Assembly (NCBI RefSeq): GCF_001544835.2
Contig: NZ_FCNX02000002.1
Location: forward strand, 434,001-498,000
Reading direction: 5' to 3'
Source: Caballeronia fortuita
Lineage (GTDB): Bacteria > Pseudomonadota > Gammaproteobacteria > Burkholderiales > Burkholderiaceae
DNA: 64,000 nucleotides
The position numbers and the translations under genes were made by a program. Numbering within the stretch: the stretch's first letter is position 1; every line of letters begins with the position of its first letter. Positions 52,085 through 61,558 of this stretch are shown one piece after another. The notes beneath the pieces are model-generated. The model searched no databases. It was not told the DNA's origin and saw nothing but the letters and a program-made list of their open reading frames with translations.

Positions 52085-53458
52085 TCAGACGCGCGACAGC
52101 GCAGCACTCGCGCGGCGGCGGTTGCGAACGGCATAACCCACGCCGAGCACCGCGAGCCACACGGGAATCAGATAAACCGAGATGCGCAGATCGGGAATCA
52201 GGCACATCACGACGAGAATGCCCGCAAGGAACGCGAGACACAGATAGTTCGTGAGCGGATAGCCGAGGCTCCTGAACACGGTCGTTTCGCCGTTACGCGC
52301 CTTCACTCGGCGAAATTGCAGATGGATGAGCGAGATCATCGCCCAGTTGATGATGAGCGCCGACACGACGAGTCCCATCAGCAACTCGAACGCCTTGCCC
52401 GGCATCAGATAGTTGATGAGCACGCACGCGGCCGTCGCGAGCGCGGAGACGCCGAGCGCCATCAGCGGAATGCCGCGCTTGTTCACCTTCAGCAGCGCGC
52501 GCGGCGCATTGCCCTGTTGCGCGAGACCATAGAGCATGCGGCTGTTGCAGTACACGCCGCTGTTATAGACCGAGAGCGCCGCCGTGAGCACCACGGCGTT
52601 GAGCACATGGGCAACGAAGTTGCTGTTCATCGCGTGGAAGATCAACACGAACGGGCTGCCGCCGGTCACGACCTTTTGCCACGGATACAGCGAAAGCAGC
52701 ACACCCAGCGCGCCGACGTAGAAAATCAGAATGCGATAGATCACCTGATTGGTCGCGCGCGGAATCGTGTGCGACGGATCGTCCGCTTCGGCCGCCGTGA
52801 TGCCGACGAGTTCCAGACCGCCGAACGAGAACATGATGACGGCCATCGCCATGACGAGACCGGAGACGCCGTTCGGGAAGAAGCCGCCGTGACGCCAGAG
52901 ATTCGTCACGCTCGCTTCCGGCCCGGCGCCGCCCGAGAACAGCAGCCAGCCGCCGAAGCCGATCATGCCGACGATCGCCACCACCTTCACGATCGCGAAC
53001 CAGAACTCCAGCTCGCCATACGACTTCACGCTCGTCAGATTGATCGCATTGATGACGCAGAAGCAGACGAGCGCGGAGATCCACGTCGGAATGCCCGGCC
53101 ACCAGTACTGCACGTAGATGCCGACGGCGGACAGTTCGGCCATCGACACGAGAATGTAGAGCACCCAGTAGTTCCAGCCCGACAGGAAGCCCGCGTACTG
53201 GCCGCAGTACTTGTCCGCGAAGTGGCTGAACGAACCGGCGACCGGCTCGTCGACGACCATCTCGCCCAGTTGCCGCATGATGAAGAACGCGACGATGCCC
53301 GCGATCGCGTAACCGAGCAGCACCGATGGCCCCGCCGATTTGATCGTCTGCGCGATGCCGAGAAACAATCCGGTCCCGATCGCGCCGCCGAGCGCGATCA
53401 ACTGAATGTGGCGGTTCTTCAAACCGCGCTTGAGCGTGCCGTGTCCCTCTTGTGCCAC
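52085..53458 (-). CDS. Amino acid permease, APC family (AroP/PheP-type)
   Basis: 457 residues with twelve membrane segments. The first helix motif ALGGAIGTGLFLGIAQTI, and SFGGLELVGITAAEADDP in the middle, are typical of the AroP/CycA group. The start is a GTG at 53458 with AAGGAG 8 bases upstream; there is no good ATG. It imports an aromatic or neutral amino acid in symport with H+, fitting the aromatic aminotransferase behind it. Divergent from an Lrp gene. Confidence 0.93.
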   Translation of the reverse strand: MAQEGHGTLKRGLKNRHIQLIALGGAIGTGLFLGIAQTIKSAGPSVLLGYAIAGIVAFFIMRQLGEMVVDEPVAGSFSHFADKYCGQYAGFLSGWNYWVLYILVSMAELSAVGIYVQYWWPGIPTWISALVCFCVINAINLTSVKSYGELEFWFAIVKVVAIVGMIGFGGWLLFSGGAGPEASVTNLWRHGGFFPNGVSGLVMAMAVIMFSFGGLELVGITAAEADDPSHTIPRATNQVIYRILIFYVGALGVLLSLYPWQKVVTGGSPFVLIFHAMNSNFVAHVLNAVVLTAALSVYNSGVYCNSRMLYGLAQQGNAPRALLKVNKRGIPLMALGVSALATAACVLINYLMPGKAFELLMGLVVSALIINWAMISLIHLQFRRVKARNGETTVFRSLGYPLTNYLCLAFLAGILVVMCLIPDLRISVYLIPVWLAVLGVGYAVRNRRRASAALSRV

Positions 53459-53592
53459 GTGTCTCTCTCCTTGTGCTCGATTTAGGGGAATCAGTGTAAA
53501 TTTGTTACGGCACAATATGATTTCCTACGGCGCGCAGACAAACCCTAGTTTGCGCGCGCGGATTTCATCGATGGTGGCTTGGAGAAATTAAA

Positions 53593-54066
53593 TTGCAGAC
53601 TATCGAGATCGATCGTATCGACGTGCGTTTGCTCGGGATGCTGCAGTCCCGCGGACGCATCTCGAATCTCGAGCTGGCGGAGGCGATCAATCTGTCGCCC
53701 GCGCAGACCTTGCGGCGGCATCGCCGGCTGGAAGAGCTCGGCGTCATCAAGGGCTACGAGACGCGGCTCGATGCACAGGCGCTCGGCTTCGGCGTCGTCG
53801 CGTTCATTCAGGTGACGATGGAGCGCGGCCATGTGCGCGACCTCGCCAAGTTCAAGGGCGTGGTCGGCAAGCTCGCGGAGATACAGGAATGTTTCGCCGT
53901 GACGGGCGATATCGATTACATGCTGAAGGTGATCGCGCGAGACCTGAAAGGCCTGTCGGAATTTCTGCTCGATACGCTGATGCGCATTCCCGGCGTGAGC
54001 GGCGTGAAGTCGAGCGTGTGTCTCGACGAACTGAAGTGCGTGAGCGCAGTGCCGCTGGAGGCTTAG
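53593..54066 (+). CDS. Lrp/AsnC family transcriptional regulator
   Basis: 157 residues. The helix-turn-helix [31 protein letters not shown] is at about 21-51, and the RAM (ACT-like) domain has [20 protein letters not shown]. The start is TTG with GGAG 8 bases before; an ATG start would remove the first helix. It is divergent from the amino acid permease/aminotransferase operon and likely regulates it. It ends overlapping the ssuB end. Confidence 0.93.
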   Translation: MQTIEIDRIDVRLLGMLQSRGRISNLELAEAINLSPAQTLRRHRRLEELGVIKGYETRLDAQALGFGVVAFIQVTMERGHVRDLAKFKGVVGKLAEIQECFAVTGDIDYMLKVIARDLKGLSEFLLDTLMRIPGVSGVKSSVCLDELKCVSAVPLEA

Positions 54067-54860
54067 GGTTGCGCGCGCTGCAACACGCGCGAAAGCACCT
54101 GCTCTTCGAGCTCCGCGAAGCCCGGCGCGGTGCGCGTGCGCGGCCTTTGCAACGGCACGGCGGTATCGAGCGTGATGCGGCCCGCGTCGATCAGCACGAT
54201 GCGATCGCCGAGCGACACCGCCTCCTGCACATCGTGCGTGACGAGCAGCGCGGTGAATCGATGTTCCCGCCACAAACGTTCGATCAAACCGTGCATTTCG
54301 ATGCGCGTCAACGCATCGAGCGCGCCGAGCGGTTCATCGAGCAGCAACAGATCCGGCCGATGCACGAGCGCGCGCGCAAGCGACACGCGCTGACGCTGCC
54401 CGCCCGACAAACGCGACGGCCAGTCCTTCTCGCGCTCGGCAAGCCCCACTTCGGCGAGCGTCGCGCGCGCTTCGTCGCGCTTCTCGCGCGGCAAGCCGAT
54501 CATCACGTTGTCCAGCACGCTCTTCCACGGCAAGAGGCGCGCGTCCTGAAACATGATGCGCACCTGCAATTCGGCCGACGACCCAGCCGCGGTGCGCTGC
54601 AGGACGCCGCCCGTCGGCTGCTCCAGTCCGGCGATGAGCCGCAGCAAGGTCGACTTGCCGCAGCCGCTGCGTCCGACGATCGACACGAAGCTGCCGCGCT
54701 CGATCGCGAAGTCCAGCCGGTCGAGCACCGTGCGCTCGCCGAAGCGCTTGTCCACGCCACGAAGCGACACGGCGAGATCGCGCCCGGCGAGCGGCGCGCG
54801 TGCATGCGTTTGTGCGCGCCTGAAAGCGGGCGCGAGCGTGCCGGTATCGGTCAGATTCAT
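54063..54860 (-). CDS. ssuB: Aliphatic sulfonate ABC transporter, ATP-binding protein
   Basis: 265 residues. Walker [14 protein letters not shown], signature [15 protein letters not shown] and Walker [13 protein letters not shown] are intact; [17 protein letters not shown] is the H-loop region. It is of the nitrate/sulfonate/taurine importer type and is overlapped 4 bp by ssuC. Last gene of ssuADCB. Confidence 0.94.
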   Translation of the reverse strand: MNLTDTGTLAPAFRRAQTHARAPLAGRDLAVSLRGVDKRFGERTVLDRLDFAIERGSFVSIVGRSGCGKSTLLRLIAGLEQPTGGVLQRTAAGSSAELQVRIMFQDARLLPWKSVLDNVMIGLPREKRDEARATLAEVGLAEREKDWPSRLSGGQRQRVSLARALVHRPDLLLLDEPLGALDALTRIEMHGLIERLWREHRFTALLVTHDVQEAVSLGDRIVLIDAGRITLDTAVPLQRPRTRTAPGFAELEEQVLSRVLQRAQP

Positions 54861-55639
54861 GTTTGCGTTTTCGTTTGATACGCGGGATGCCAGCGCAGGG
54901 TGGCGCGTTCGATCGCGCGCGCGGCCATGTCGGCGAGCTTGCCGAGCAGCGCGTAAAGCAGGATGCCGACCACGACGACATCGGTTTGCAGGAACTCGCG
55001 CGCGTTCATCGTCATATAGCCGATGCCCGATTGCGCCGAGATCGTTTCGGCGACGATCAGCATCACCCACATCAGCCCGAACGCGAAGCGCACGCCGACG
55101 AGTATCGAAGGCAAAGCGCCCGGCAGAATCACATGCCGGTACAGCGCAATGCCCGACAAGCCGTAACTCCTCGCCATCTCGATCAGATCGCGATCCACCG
55201 AGCGGATGCCGTGATACGTGTTGACGTACACCGGAAAGAACACGCCGAGCGCGACGAGCACGAGCTTCGCCTCCTCGCCGATGCCGAACCAGAGAATCAG
55301 CAGCGGGATCATCGCGAGCGCGGGAATGTTGCGGATCATCTGCACGGTCGAATCGAGCGCGATCTCGGCAGGCTTGAAAAGACCCGTCGCAAGACCGAGC
55401 GCAAAGCCGATGCCGCCGCCCATCGCGAAGCCAGCGAGCGCGCGGCCCGCGCTGACCTTGACGTTGGCCCAGAGATCGCCGGATTCGATCAGCGACCACG
55501 CCGCCTTCACCACCGCAAGCGGTTCGGGCAGCACGCGCGCCGACAGCCCGCCGGTGCGCGCGGCGCTTTCCCACGCGATGAGAATCAGCAGCGGCACGAG
55601 CCACGGCAACGCGCGGCGAACGATCACGTTGCGCGTCAT
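54857..55639 (-). CDS. ssuC: Aliphatic sulfonate ABC transporter, permease
   Basis: 260 residues with six hydrophobic segments; the EAA-type loop GAXXXXXXXXG is seen in [27 protein letters not shown] (about 157-183). The first overlap (4 bp) with ssuD and the second with ssuB show co-translation. It forms the inner-membrane channel for sulfonates bound by SsuA. Confidence 0.93.
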   Translation of the reverse strand: MTRNVIVRRALPWLVPLLILIAWESAARTGGLSARVLPEPLAVVKAAWSLIESGDLWANVKVSAGRALAGFAMGGGIGFALGLATGLFKPAEIALDSTVQMIRNIPALAMIPLLILWFGIGEEAKLVLVALGVFFPVYVNTYHGIRSVDRDLIEMARSYGLSGIALYRHVILPGALPSILVGVRFAFGLMWVMLIVAETISAQSGIGYMTMNAREFLQTDVVVVGILLYALLGKLADMAARAIERATLRWHPAYQTKTQT

Positions 55640-56784
55640 GATGCCGATGCGCGCGGCAACTCCGACGTGCCGATAACTTCCCCGAACGGTCCCGACAGCG
55701 GCCCGCTTGCCTGCTCGCGCTGTTGTCGCGGCAAGAGCGGGAACACGAGTTCGGCGAACCGATACGACTCTTCGAGATGCGGATAACCCGACAGGATGAA
55801 CGTGTCGACGCCGAGTTCCGCATACTGCTTCATCAATCCGGCGACCTGCTCCGGATTGCCGACGAGCGCCGTGCCCGCGCCGCCGCGCACGAGCCCGACG
55901 CCCGCCCACAGATGCGGATACACCTCAAGCTTGTCGCGCCGGCCGCCATGCAGCGCGGCCATGCGCCGCTGGCCTTCGGAATCCATCTTCGCGAACGAGG
56001 CTTGCGCGCGGCGGATGGTTTCATCGTCGAGCTTGCTGATGAGCTTGTCGGCATCGGCCCAGGCTTCCTGCTCGGTCTCGCGCACGATCACATGCAGGCG
56101 AATGCCGAACTTGATGTCGCGCCCTTCGTCTTGCGCGCGGCGGCGGATATCGGCGAGTTTCTTTTCGACATCCTCGGGCGGCTCGCCCCACGTGAGATAC
56201 GTGTCGATGTGCTTCGCCGCGATGTCGTGCGCCGCCGCCGACGATCCGCCGAACCACAGCGGCGGATGCTGCTTCTGCACCGGCGGATACAGCACCTTGC
56301 CGCCCTGCGATTGCAGATGCTTGCCGTCGAAATCGAACGCGCCGTTTTCGTGCGACTGTTCGAGCAGGCCACGCCAGATCGTCAGGAATTCGTCGGTGAT
56401 TTCGTAGCGGGTGTCGTGATCGTGAAAGACGCCGTCGCCCGCGAGTTCGGTCGGATCGCCGCCTGTCACGACGTTGATGAGCAGCCGCCCGTTCGACAGC
56501 CGGTCGAACGTCGATGCCATGCGCGCCGACAATCCCGGCGAACTCAGGCCGGGACGAATCGCCACGAGAAACTTCAGACGCTTCGTGGCAGGAATGAGGC
56601 TAGACGCGACCACCCACGCGTCCTCGCACGAGCGGCCCGTGGGCAGCAGCACGCCTTCGTAGCCGAGCGTGTCGGCGGCTACGGCGATCTGTCGGAAGTA
56701 ATCGTAATTCGCGGCGCGCGCGCCTTGCGACGTGCCGAGGTATCGGCTGTCGCCGTGAGTCGGAATGAACCAGAAAACATTCAT
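55636..56784 (-). CDS. ssuD: FMNH2-dependent alkanesulfonate monooxygenase
   Basis: 382 residues of the luciferase-like family. [44 protein letters not shown] and [20 protein letters not shown] are SsuD signatures, including the active-site His/Arg/Tyr surroundings. It releases sulfite from alkanesulfonates using reduced flavin from a partner NAD(P)H:FMN reductase (SsuE), which is not in the window. Confidence 0.95.
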   Translation of the reverse strand: MNVFWFIPTHGDSRYLGTSQGARAANYDYFRQIAVAADTLGYEGVLLPTGRSCEDAWVVASSLIPATKRLKFLVAIRPGLSSPGLSARMASTFDRLSNGRLLINVVTGGDPTELAGDGVFHDHDTRYEITDEFLTIWRGLLEQSHENGAFDFDGKHLQSQGGKVLYPPVQKQHPPLWFGGSSAAAHDIAAKHIDTYLTWGEPPEDVEKKLADIRRRAQDEGRDIKFGIRLHVIVRETEQEAWADADKLISKLDDETIRRAQASFAKMDSEGQRRMAALHGGRRDKLEVYPHLWAGVGLVRGGAGTALVGNPEQVAGLMKQYAELGVDTFILSGYPHLEESYRFAELVFPLLPRQQREQASGPLSGPFGEVIGTSELPRASAS

Positions 56785-56900
56785 GTTGGTCGTGATGTAG
56801 ATGAGTGCCGCCCCGAACGAGTCTAACGACGCGACGCGCGCAACCGAACCATCGATTCGCGCTAAGGATGTGCGTGTTCGTGCTAACGCCGCGCGCCGAA

Positions 56901-57887
56901 TCAGGCGACGTTCCAGCGCGCCTCGGTGACGTCGAGCTTCTTCGGAATCAGCTTGAGGTTCGTGAAGGTATCGGCGATCTGCTGCTGATACGCGAGCGTG
57001 GCCGGATCGATTGCCTGCACGCCGTACGACGTGCGCTTCAGCGCGGTTTCGAGAATGCCCGTATCGAGCCCGACGAGCGGCGACAGTTGCGCGGCCACGG
57101 CGGACACGTTGTCGCGCGCCCAGCGATCGACCTGATCGAGTTCTTCGAGCACCGCATGCACCAGTTGCGGCTGCGCGGTTGCGATCTTGCGCGTCGCGAG
57201 GTAGTACTGCACGTTGCGCACGATGCCGTTAGCATCGGTGAGCTGTCGCGCGTTCGCCTGCTTTTCGGCGGCGGCGAGATACGGGTCCCAGATCGCCCAC
57301 GCGTCGATGCTGCCTTGCACGAACGCGGCGCGCGCATCGGCGGGCGCGAGATAGACCGGCTGAATGTCCGACCATGCAAGGTTCGATTTTCTGAGCGCCT
57401 CGACGAGCAGATAATGCACGTTCGATCCTTTATTCAGCGCGACCTTCTTGCCGCGTAGTCGCGCGACCGACTGAATGCTCGAATCCTTCGGCACGACGAT
57501 CGCCTCGGCGTGCGGCGCGGGCGGCTCGTGCCCGATATAGACGAAATCGACGCCCGCGGCTTGCGCGAAGATCGGCGGCGTTTCACCGACCGTGCCGATG
57601 TCGACCGCGCCCGCGTTGAGTCCTTCGAGCAGTTGCGGCCCGGCCGGGAATTCGAGCCATTGCACGGTCACGCCTTGCGCCGCGAGCCGTTTGTCGAGCG
57701 AGCCGCGCGCCTTGAGCACGACGAAGTTGCCGTACTTCTGATAGCCGATGCGCAAGGTTTTCGGCGCATCGGCGGCTTGCGCGATGCGCGCGGCGAATCC
57801 GCCCGACAGCCCCGCACCGAGCGCGGCGAGCGTGAAGAGCGTGCGGCGGCGCGCGGGAATGAAGGGCGTGTTCTTGCGGTCGGACAT
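56901..57887 (-). CDS. ssuA: Aliphatic sulfonate ABC transporter, substrate-binding protein
   Basis: 328 residues. A Tat-like or Sec signal ([29 protein letters not shown]) is followed by the binding fold: [42 protein letters not shown] and [22 protein letters not shown]. First gene of ssuADCB. GAGGAAA precedes the ATG. It is divergent from a MetQ-like gene with direct repeats between. Confidence 0.95.
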   Translation of the reverse strand: MSDRKNTPFIPARRRTLFTLAALGAGLSGGFAARIAQAADAPKTLRIGYQKYGNFVVLKARGSLDKRLAAQGVTVQWLEFPAGPQLLEGLNAGAVDIGTVGETPPIFAQAAGVDFVYIGHEPPAPHAEAIVVPKDSSIQSVARLRGKKVALNKGSNVHYLLVEALRKSNLAWSDIQPVYLAPADARAAFVQGSIDAWAIWDPYLAAAEKQANARQLTDANGIVRNVQYYLATRKIATAQPQLVHAVLEELDQVDRWARDNVSAVAAQLSPLVGLDTGILETALKRTSYGVQAIDPATLAYQQQIADTFTNLKLIPKKLDVTEARWNVA

Positions 57888-57981
57888 GCGCGGTTTCCTC
57901 GATGAGCGAAGGCATCCGATGACGATGCCATTGCCGACGATGCTATCAACGCGCATCGCACGGGCTAAACGAGAAATCGTG

Positions 57982-58057
57982 ATATCGATAGTGCGCCGCG
58001 CGATGCTTCGTCGGCTGCTTTGTCGGCTGCTTCGTGGTTTCGGCATATCGATAGCGC
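57982..58057. repeat. Direct repeats in the ssuA/metQ-like divergent region
   Basis: A 13-bp motif ATATCGATAG(T/C)GC occurs at 57982-57994 and again at 58045-58057, 63 bp (six helical turns) apart. Between them GTCGGCTGCTT is repeated twice (58010-58020 and 58022-58032). The position suggests binding sites of a CysB/SsuR-type regulator but no consensus was tested. Confidence 0.55.
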
Positions 58058-58129
58058 CCGAAATTATTTGGCGTGCGCACGCCGCGCCTCTAGCATCACG
58101 CTTCCTCCAATCAGCATGCGTGTGCATTC

Positions 58130-58957
58130 ATGAAGATCAAGCATCCATTCAAGACCACTCTGTTTTCGATCCTGCTCGCGTGCGGCGTGGTGAGCGCGCA
58201 GCCGTCGCTTGCGGCGAATCAGACGGTGCGCGTCGGCATCATGTCCGGCGAAGACGAGGATGTGTGGCGCGCCGTGGCGGCCAATGCGGCGAAGCACGGC
58301 ATCACGGTCAAGATCACGACCTTCGCCGATTACACGCAGCCCAACGAGGCGCTCGCGCAGCACGATCTCGACGCCAACTCGTTCCAGCACAAGCCTTATC
58401 TCGATGCGCAGATCAATGCGCGCCACTATGACATCGTGCCCGTGGGCTTTACTTACGTGCAGCCGATCGGCCTCTACTCGCGCAAGTGGAAATCGGTCGA
58501 TGCCTTGCCGCAGAACGCCGCCATCGGCGTGCCGAACGATCCGAGCAACGAAGGACGCGCGCTGCTTCTGCTACAGGCCAACGGCGTCATCAAGCTGCGC
58601 GATAACGTCGGCCTCCTGCCGACCGCGCGCGATATCGCAAGCAATCCGAAGCATGTGCAGATCAAGGAACTCGACGCGGGCATCGTCGGGCGCGCGATCG
58701 GCGACGTGGATGCCGCCGTCGTCAACACCGACTGGGCGATCAAGGCGGGCATCGACATCCAGCACGAACGCATCGCGCAGGAAAAGGTCGAGAGCAATCC
58801 GTATCGCAACTTCATCGCGGTGAACGCGAAGGACGCGCAGGCGCCGTGGGTCAAGACGCTCGTGGAGAGCTATCAGCAGACCAACGTGGCTTCGTCGATC
58901 CTCAAGGTCTATCACGGCGCGACGCTGCCCGCCTGGGAAGGCGCGCCGCAGCGATAA
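58130..58957 (+). CDS. MetQ/NlpA-family substrate-binding protein (orphan)
   Basis: 275 residues. A signal peptide (MKIKHPFKTTLFSILLACGV) is followed by the NlpA-type fold: TTFADYTQPNEALAQHDLDANSFQHKPYLDA, GFTYVQPIGLYSRKW, AIGVPNDPSNEGRALLLLQA and VVNTDWAIKAGI. Cys18 could be lipidated but the box LLAC is not ideal; cleavage near SLAAN is the alternative. No MetN or MetI gene is adjacent. It faces the sulfonate operon across a shared control region, so it may scavenge methionine under sulfur limitation. Confidence 0.86.
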   Translation: MKIKHPFKTTLFSILLACGVVSAQPSLAANQTVRVGIMSGEDEDVWRAVAANAAKHGITVKITTFADYTQPNEALAQHDLDANSFQHKPYLDAQINARHYDIVPVGFTYVQPIGLYSRKWKSVDALPQNAAIGVPNDPSNEGRALLLLQANGVIKLRDNVGLLPTARDIASNPKHVQIKELDAGIVGRAIGDVDAAVVNTDWAIKAGIDIQHERIAQEKVESNPYRNFIAVNAKDAQAPWVKTLVESYQQTNVASSILKVYHGATLPAWEGAPQR

Positions 58958-58989
58958 AGCCAGGCGATAAAGCGAAACGGATAGGCGCT

Positions 58990-59184
58990 TCAGTGGACGC
59001 GGCGTACCGCGCGCAGCAGCAGATCGCCGTCTTCGGTGATGCGCGGCAGGCGCGCGCCGCTCACGAGTTGTTCCATCGCGATGAGCTGGCGTTCGAGAAG
59101 CGTATCGAGCTCGTGCCGGTCGATGATCTGATCGGCGGCATCCTTGACTAGCATGAGTGTCGCGAATTCGTGTGCGCTGAGCAT
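58990..59184 (-). CDS. Small hypothetical protein, helical
   Basis: 64 residues: MLSAHEFATLMLVKDAADQI then LDTLLERQLIAMEQLVSGARLPRITEDGDLLLRAVRRVH. It looks all-helical with a basic end. GGGGAGACAGGT is an excellent ribosome site, which supports a real gene. Similar short proteins are common in Burkholderia but have no known function. Confidence 0.65.
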   Translation of the reverse strand: MLSAHEFATLMLVKDAADQIIDRHELDTLLERQLIAMEQLVSGARLPRITEDGDLLLRAVRRVH

Positions 59185-59390
59185 ACCTGTCTCCCCATCG
59201 TTCGAGTAACTGATGAAGGCCGGCGTTGCGTCACGCCCGACCCGGGGGTACCTCTGGCCGCAATGGCAGCGGGATTCGATAGTAGGCCGCGCGCCCCGGT
59301 CGCTGCAATCCGGGTCGTCCCGGATATTGGGAGTCGAGCAAGAGCGCGCGCCGTTTCATCTTCCGATGCAACGTCGTGCGCGCGAAACCT

Positions 59391-60158
59391 TCACTGTGCC
59401 GACAGATAGAACGCCTGATCGCGTTGCGCCGTCACGCCGACGACGGTCAGTTGACCGTTCACGACGGTCGCTTCGACGGGCATCGACACATTATTGAGCG
59501 AGCACAGCGCGCCCGTGAACGCGAGCGTGCCGTCGAGCAGATGCTTGCCGCTCGCGCGCGGCCTGAAGCTGCCCGAGAATGTGCACGCGCCCTGAACGCC
59601 CTTCGCGGTGCCGTCGGCGGAGAACGTGATCGTCGATGCCGGCGTCACGCCCGAAGCGCTCGTCCAGCTACGCGCGACATCGGCCACGGCGATCGGCGTG
59701 TCGTAGGTCGCGTTGTAGTTGCCGTTGAAGTTCGTGGGCCCGGTGTCGGGGCTGACGAAGAGCGTCGTCGTCGCGGTGAGCGTGCTCTTCGCCGAGAAAT
59801 TGCCCGAGAGCGAGCCGCCGCGGATCGCGCCGAGCGAGTGGAAGCCGTTGGTCGCCGTATCGGTGAAGGTGCCGTCGGTCGCCGTCATGATGCCTTCGAT
59901 CAACCAGACGAACGAACCGCCCTGCGTGTAGATGCTGAAATACTGCCCGTTTTCCATGACGATGGTCTGCGCCGCGATCGACTGCGACGAATTCACCGCG
60001 CCGTACCAGATGCCTTCGGGCAACGCATGCGACGTGACCGGCGTGCAGGACTTGGTCAGATTGCTGAGATCGGACACGCAGGTCTGATCGTCGCCGCCGC
60101 CTCCGCACGCGGCGAGAATGGGCAGGGAAAGCAGCATGAGTCGGGCGAGCAGTTTCAT
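59391..60158 (-). CDS. Hypothetical lipoprotein
   Basis: 255 residues starting MKLLARLMLLSLPILAACGG; lipobox LAAC at Cys18, then a Gly/Asp spacer. The mature chain is rich in Thr, Ser and Gly beta-strand patterns (GSLSGNFSAKSTLTATTTLF), a probable beta-sandwich or barrel. An in-frame ATG at 60173 is an alternative start with no better ribosome site. Not recognised; similar proteins are species-variable. Confidence 0.65.
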   Translation of the reverse strand: MKLLARLMLLSLPILAACGGGGDDQTCVSDLSNLTKSCTPVTSHALPEGIWYGAVNSSQSIAAQTIVMENGQYFSIYTQGGSFVWLIEGIMTATDGTFTDTATNGFHSLGAIRGGSLSGNFSAKSTLTATTTLFVSPDTGPTNFNGNYNATYDTPIAVADVARSWTSASGVTPASTITFSADGTAKGVQGACTFSGSFRPRASGKHLLDGTLAFTGALCSLNNVSMPVEATVVNGQLTVVGVTAQRDQAFYLSAQ

Positions 60159-60242
60159 ATCGTTTTTTGGCATCCGATTGTTCACGGGCGCCGCCTTCGG
60201 GGGCGCCTCGACAACGGGATATCGGAACGAATCGCAGAAACT

Positions 60243-61103
60243 TTAGCCTGTCCTCGCGCTGCCTCGATGCGCGTCGATGAACGCGATGACGTCGGCGAGC
60301 ACGGGCGAATCCTTGCGCTGCGCCGGCGAGAAGGATTTGACCATCGTGTCGTGGCCGTATCCCTGATACATCTTCAGTTCGACGAGGTCGTGATGCGCGC
60401 GTAACGCGTCCGCGAAACGCGTGCTGTTGCGCGGATCGACGTCGGTGTCGGCGGTGCCGGCGGCAAGCAGCATCGGCGGCTCCTTGCCCGATATGAACGT
60501 GATTGGCAGCGCCCGGTCGCGCAGCGCCGCCGGAAATATCTCGTCCATGTGCGGATCGCTCGTCGGGATGGCGGCGTATGGGCCGGCAAGCCCGATCATC
60601 CCTGCAAGCGACGTATTCGCGATGCCCTCTGCCGCGAGATAGCGCGGATCGGTCGCGAGCATCGCGGCCAGGTGCGCGCCGGAGGAATGTCCCATGACGA
60701 AGATGCGATCGGGATCGCCGCCGAATTCGCTCGCGTGATCGCGGGCCCAGCGCACGGCGAGCGCGGCGTCGTCGAGAAAGCCCGGAAAAACGGCTTCCGG
60801 ATAGATGCGGTAGTCCGGCGCGATCGTGACGATGCCGTGCTCGGCAAGCGCCTGCGCGATATCGCGCGAATCCGTGCGATGTCCGCTTTGCCAGCCGCCG
60901 CCGTAGAAGTACACGACGACGGGCCGTTTCGCGTTCGCGCTCACCTTCGGCGCGTAAATATCGAGCCGTTCGCGAGCGTCCTTGCCGTACGCGATGCCGT
61001 CGGCACGCTCGTCGCCGCGCTCGAGCGCGCGGGTCGCCAGTACGCCGCCCGCGCAGGCGGCCAGCGCAAGCGCGATGAACTTTCTTCTTGCCGGGAAATG
61101 CAT
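60243..61103 (-). CDS. Alpha/beta-hydrolase (esterase/lipase of the BD-FAE/HSL group)
   Basis: 286 residues with a signal or membrane segment (FIALALAACAGGVLATRA). The oxyanion segment reads YFYGGGW where others have HGGGW, the nucleophile is in MGHSSGAHLAAML (about 152-164), and Asp/His are in GTADTDVDPRNS and GYGHDTMV. It cleaves short-chain esters, maybe of the kynurenine formamidase-like fold. Substrate unknown. AAGGAAA precedes the ATG. Confidence 0.85.
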   Translation of the reverse strand: MHFPARRKFIALALAACAGGVLATRALERGDERADGIAYGKDARERLDIYAPKVSANAKRPVVVYFYGGGWQSGHRTDSRDIAQALAEHGIVTIAPDYRIYPEAVFPGFLDDAALAVRWARDHASEFGGDPDRIFVMGHSSGAHLAAMLATDPRYLAAEGIANTSLAGMIGLAGPYAAIPTSDPHMDEIFPAALRDRALPITFISGKEPPMLLAAGTADTDVDPRNSTRFADALRAHHDLVELKMYQGYGHDTMVKSFSPAQRKDSPVLADVIAFIDAHRGSARTG

Positions 61104-61558
61104 GTGCGATCAGTTTCCTTTTCGAACCGGCATTACACGATGCGCGGTGTCGTTTGTCAGTACGGAACATCTCGTTGTGCGGCTGCGTCCGGCAAGCATA
61201 CAGCGCGATTAAAGCGGCGTTTAATTCACGCATCGAATGCGCTCTTCGCAACACAGCAACGCATTATCGCGGGAATAAGCCATACGACCGATCGGTGATA
61301 TTCGACACCGATGTCATTCATACCGAATCGCGATGCGCGCCTCAAGACAGCCGGCGACTTATGTTCTGCTCCGCACATTACGGGACGATATGGCTCGCTA
61401 CGCTTCATCGACGATTACAAACAGCCAAACAGTTCGCCAGGACCGGACCTGAACAATGACAGAGCGCCCAAGGCGCCGTGCACAAGACGAAGAGTCAAAA
61501 ATAAGAAGGCAAACCAATGGGACAAAGGTATTGCCATAACCGCTGAGGGAGCTTTTCA
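61104..61558. other. 455-bp intergenic region before the NRPS-like gene
   Basis: Lower GC than its surroundings, with no gene I can support. A 27-codon frame at 61457-61540 has no ribosome site. No clear operator or terminator was found. The base composition change may mark the edge of a horizontally acquired unit to the right. Confidence 0.4.

Noticed and set aside
61457..61540. 27-codon open frame before the NRPS-like gene
   Set aside because: No ribosome site, very basic and low complexity; shorter than chance frames found elsewhere.
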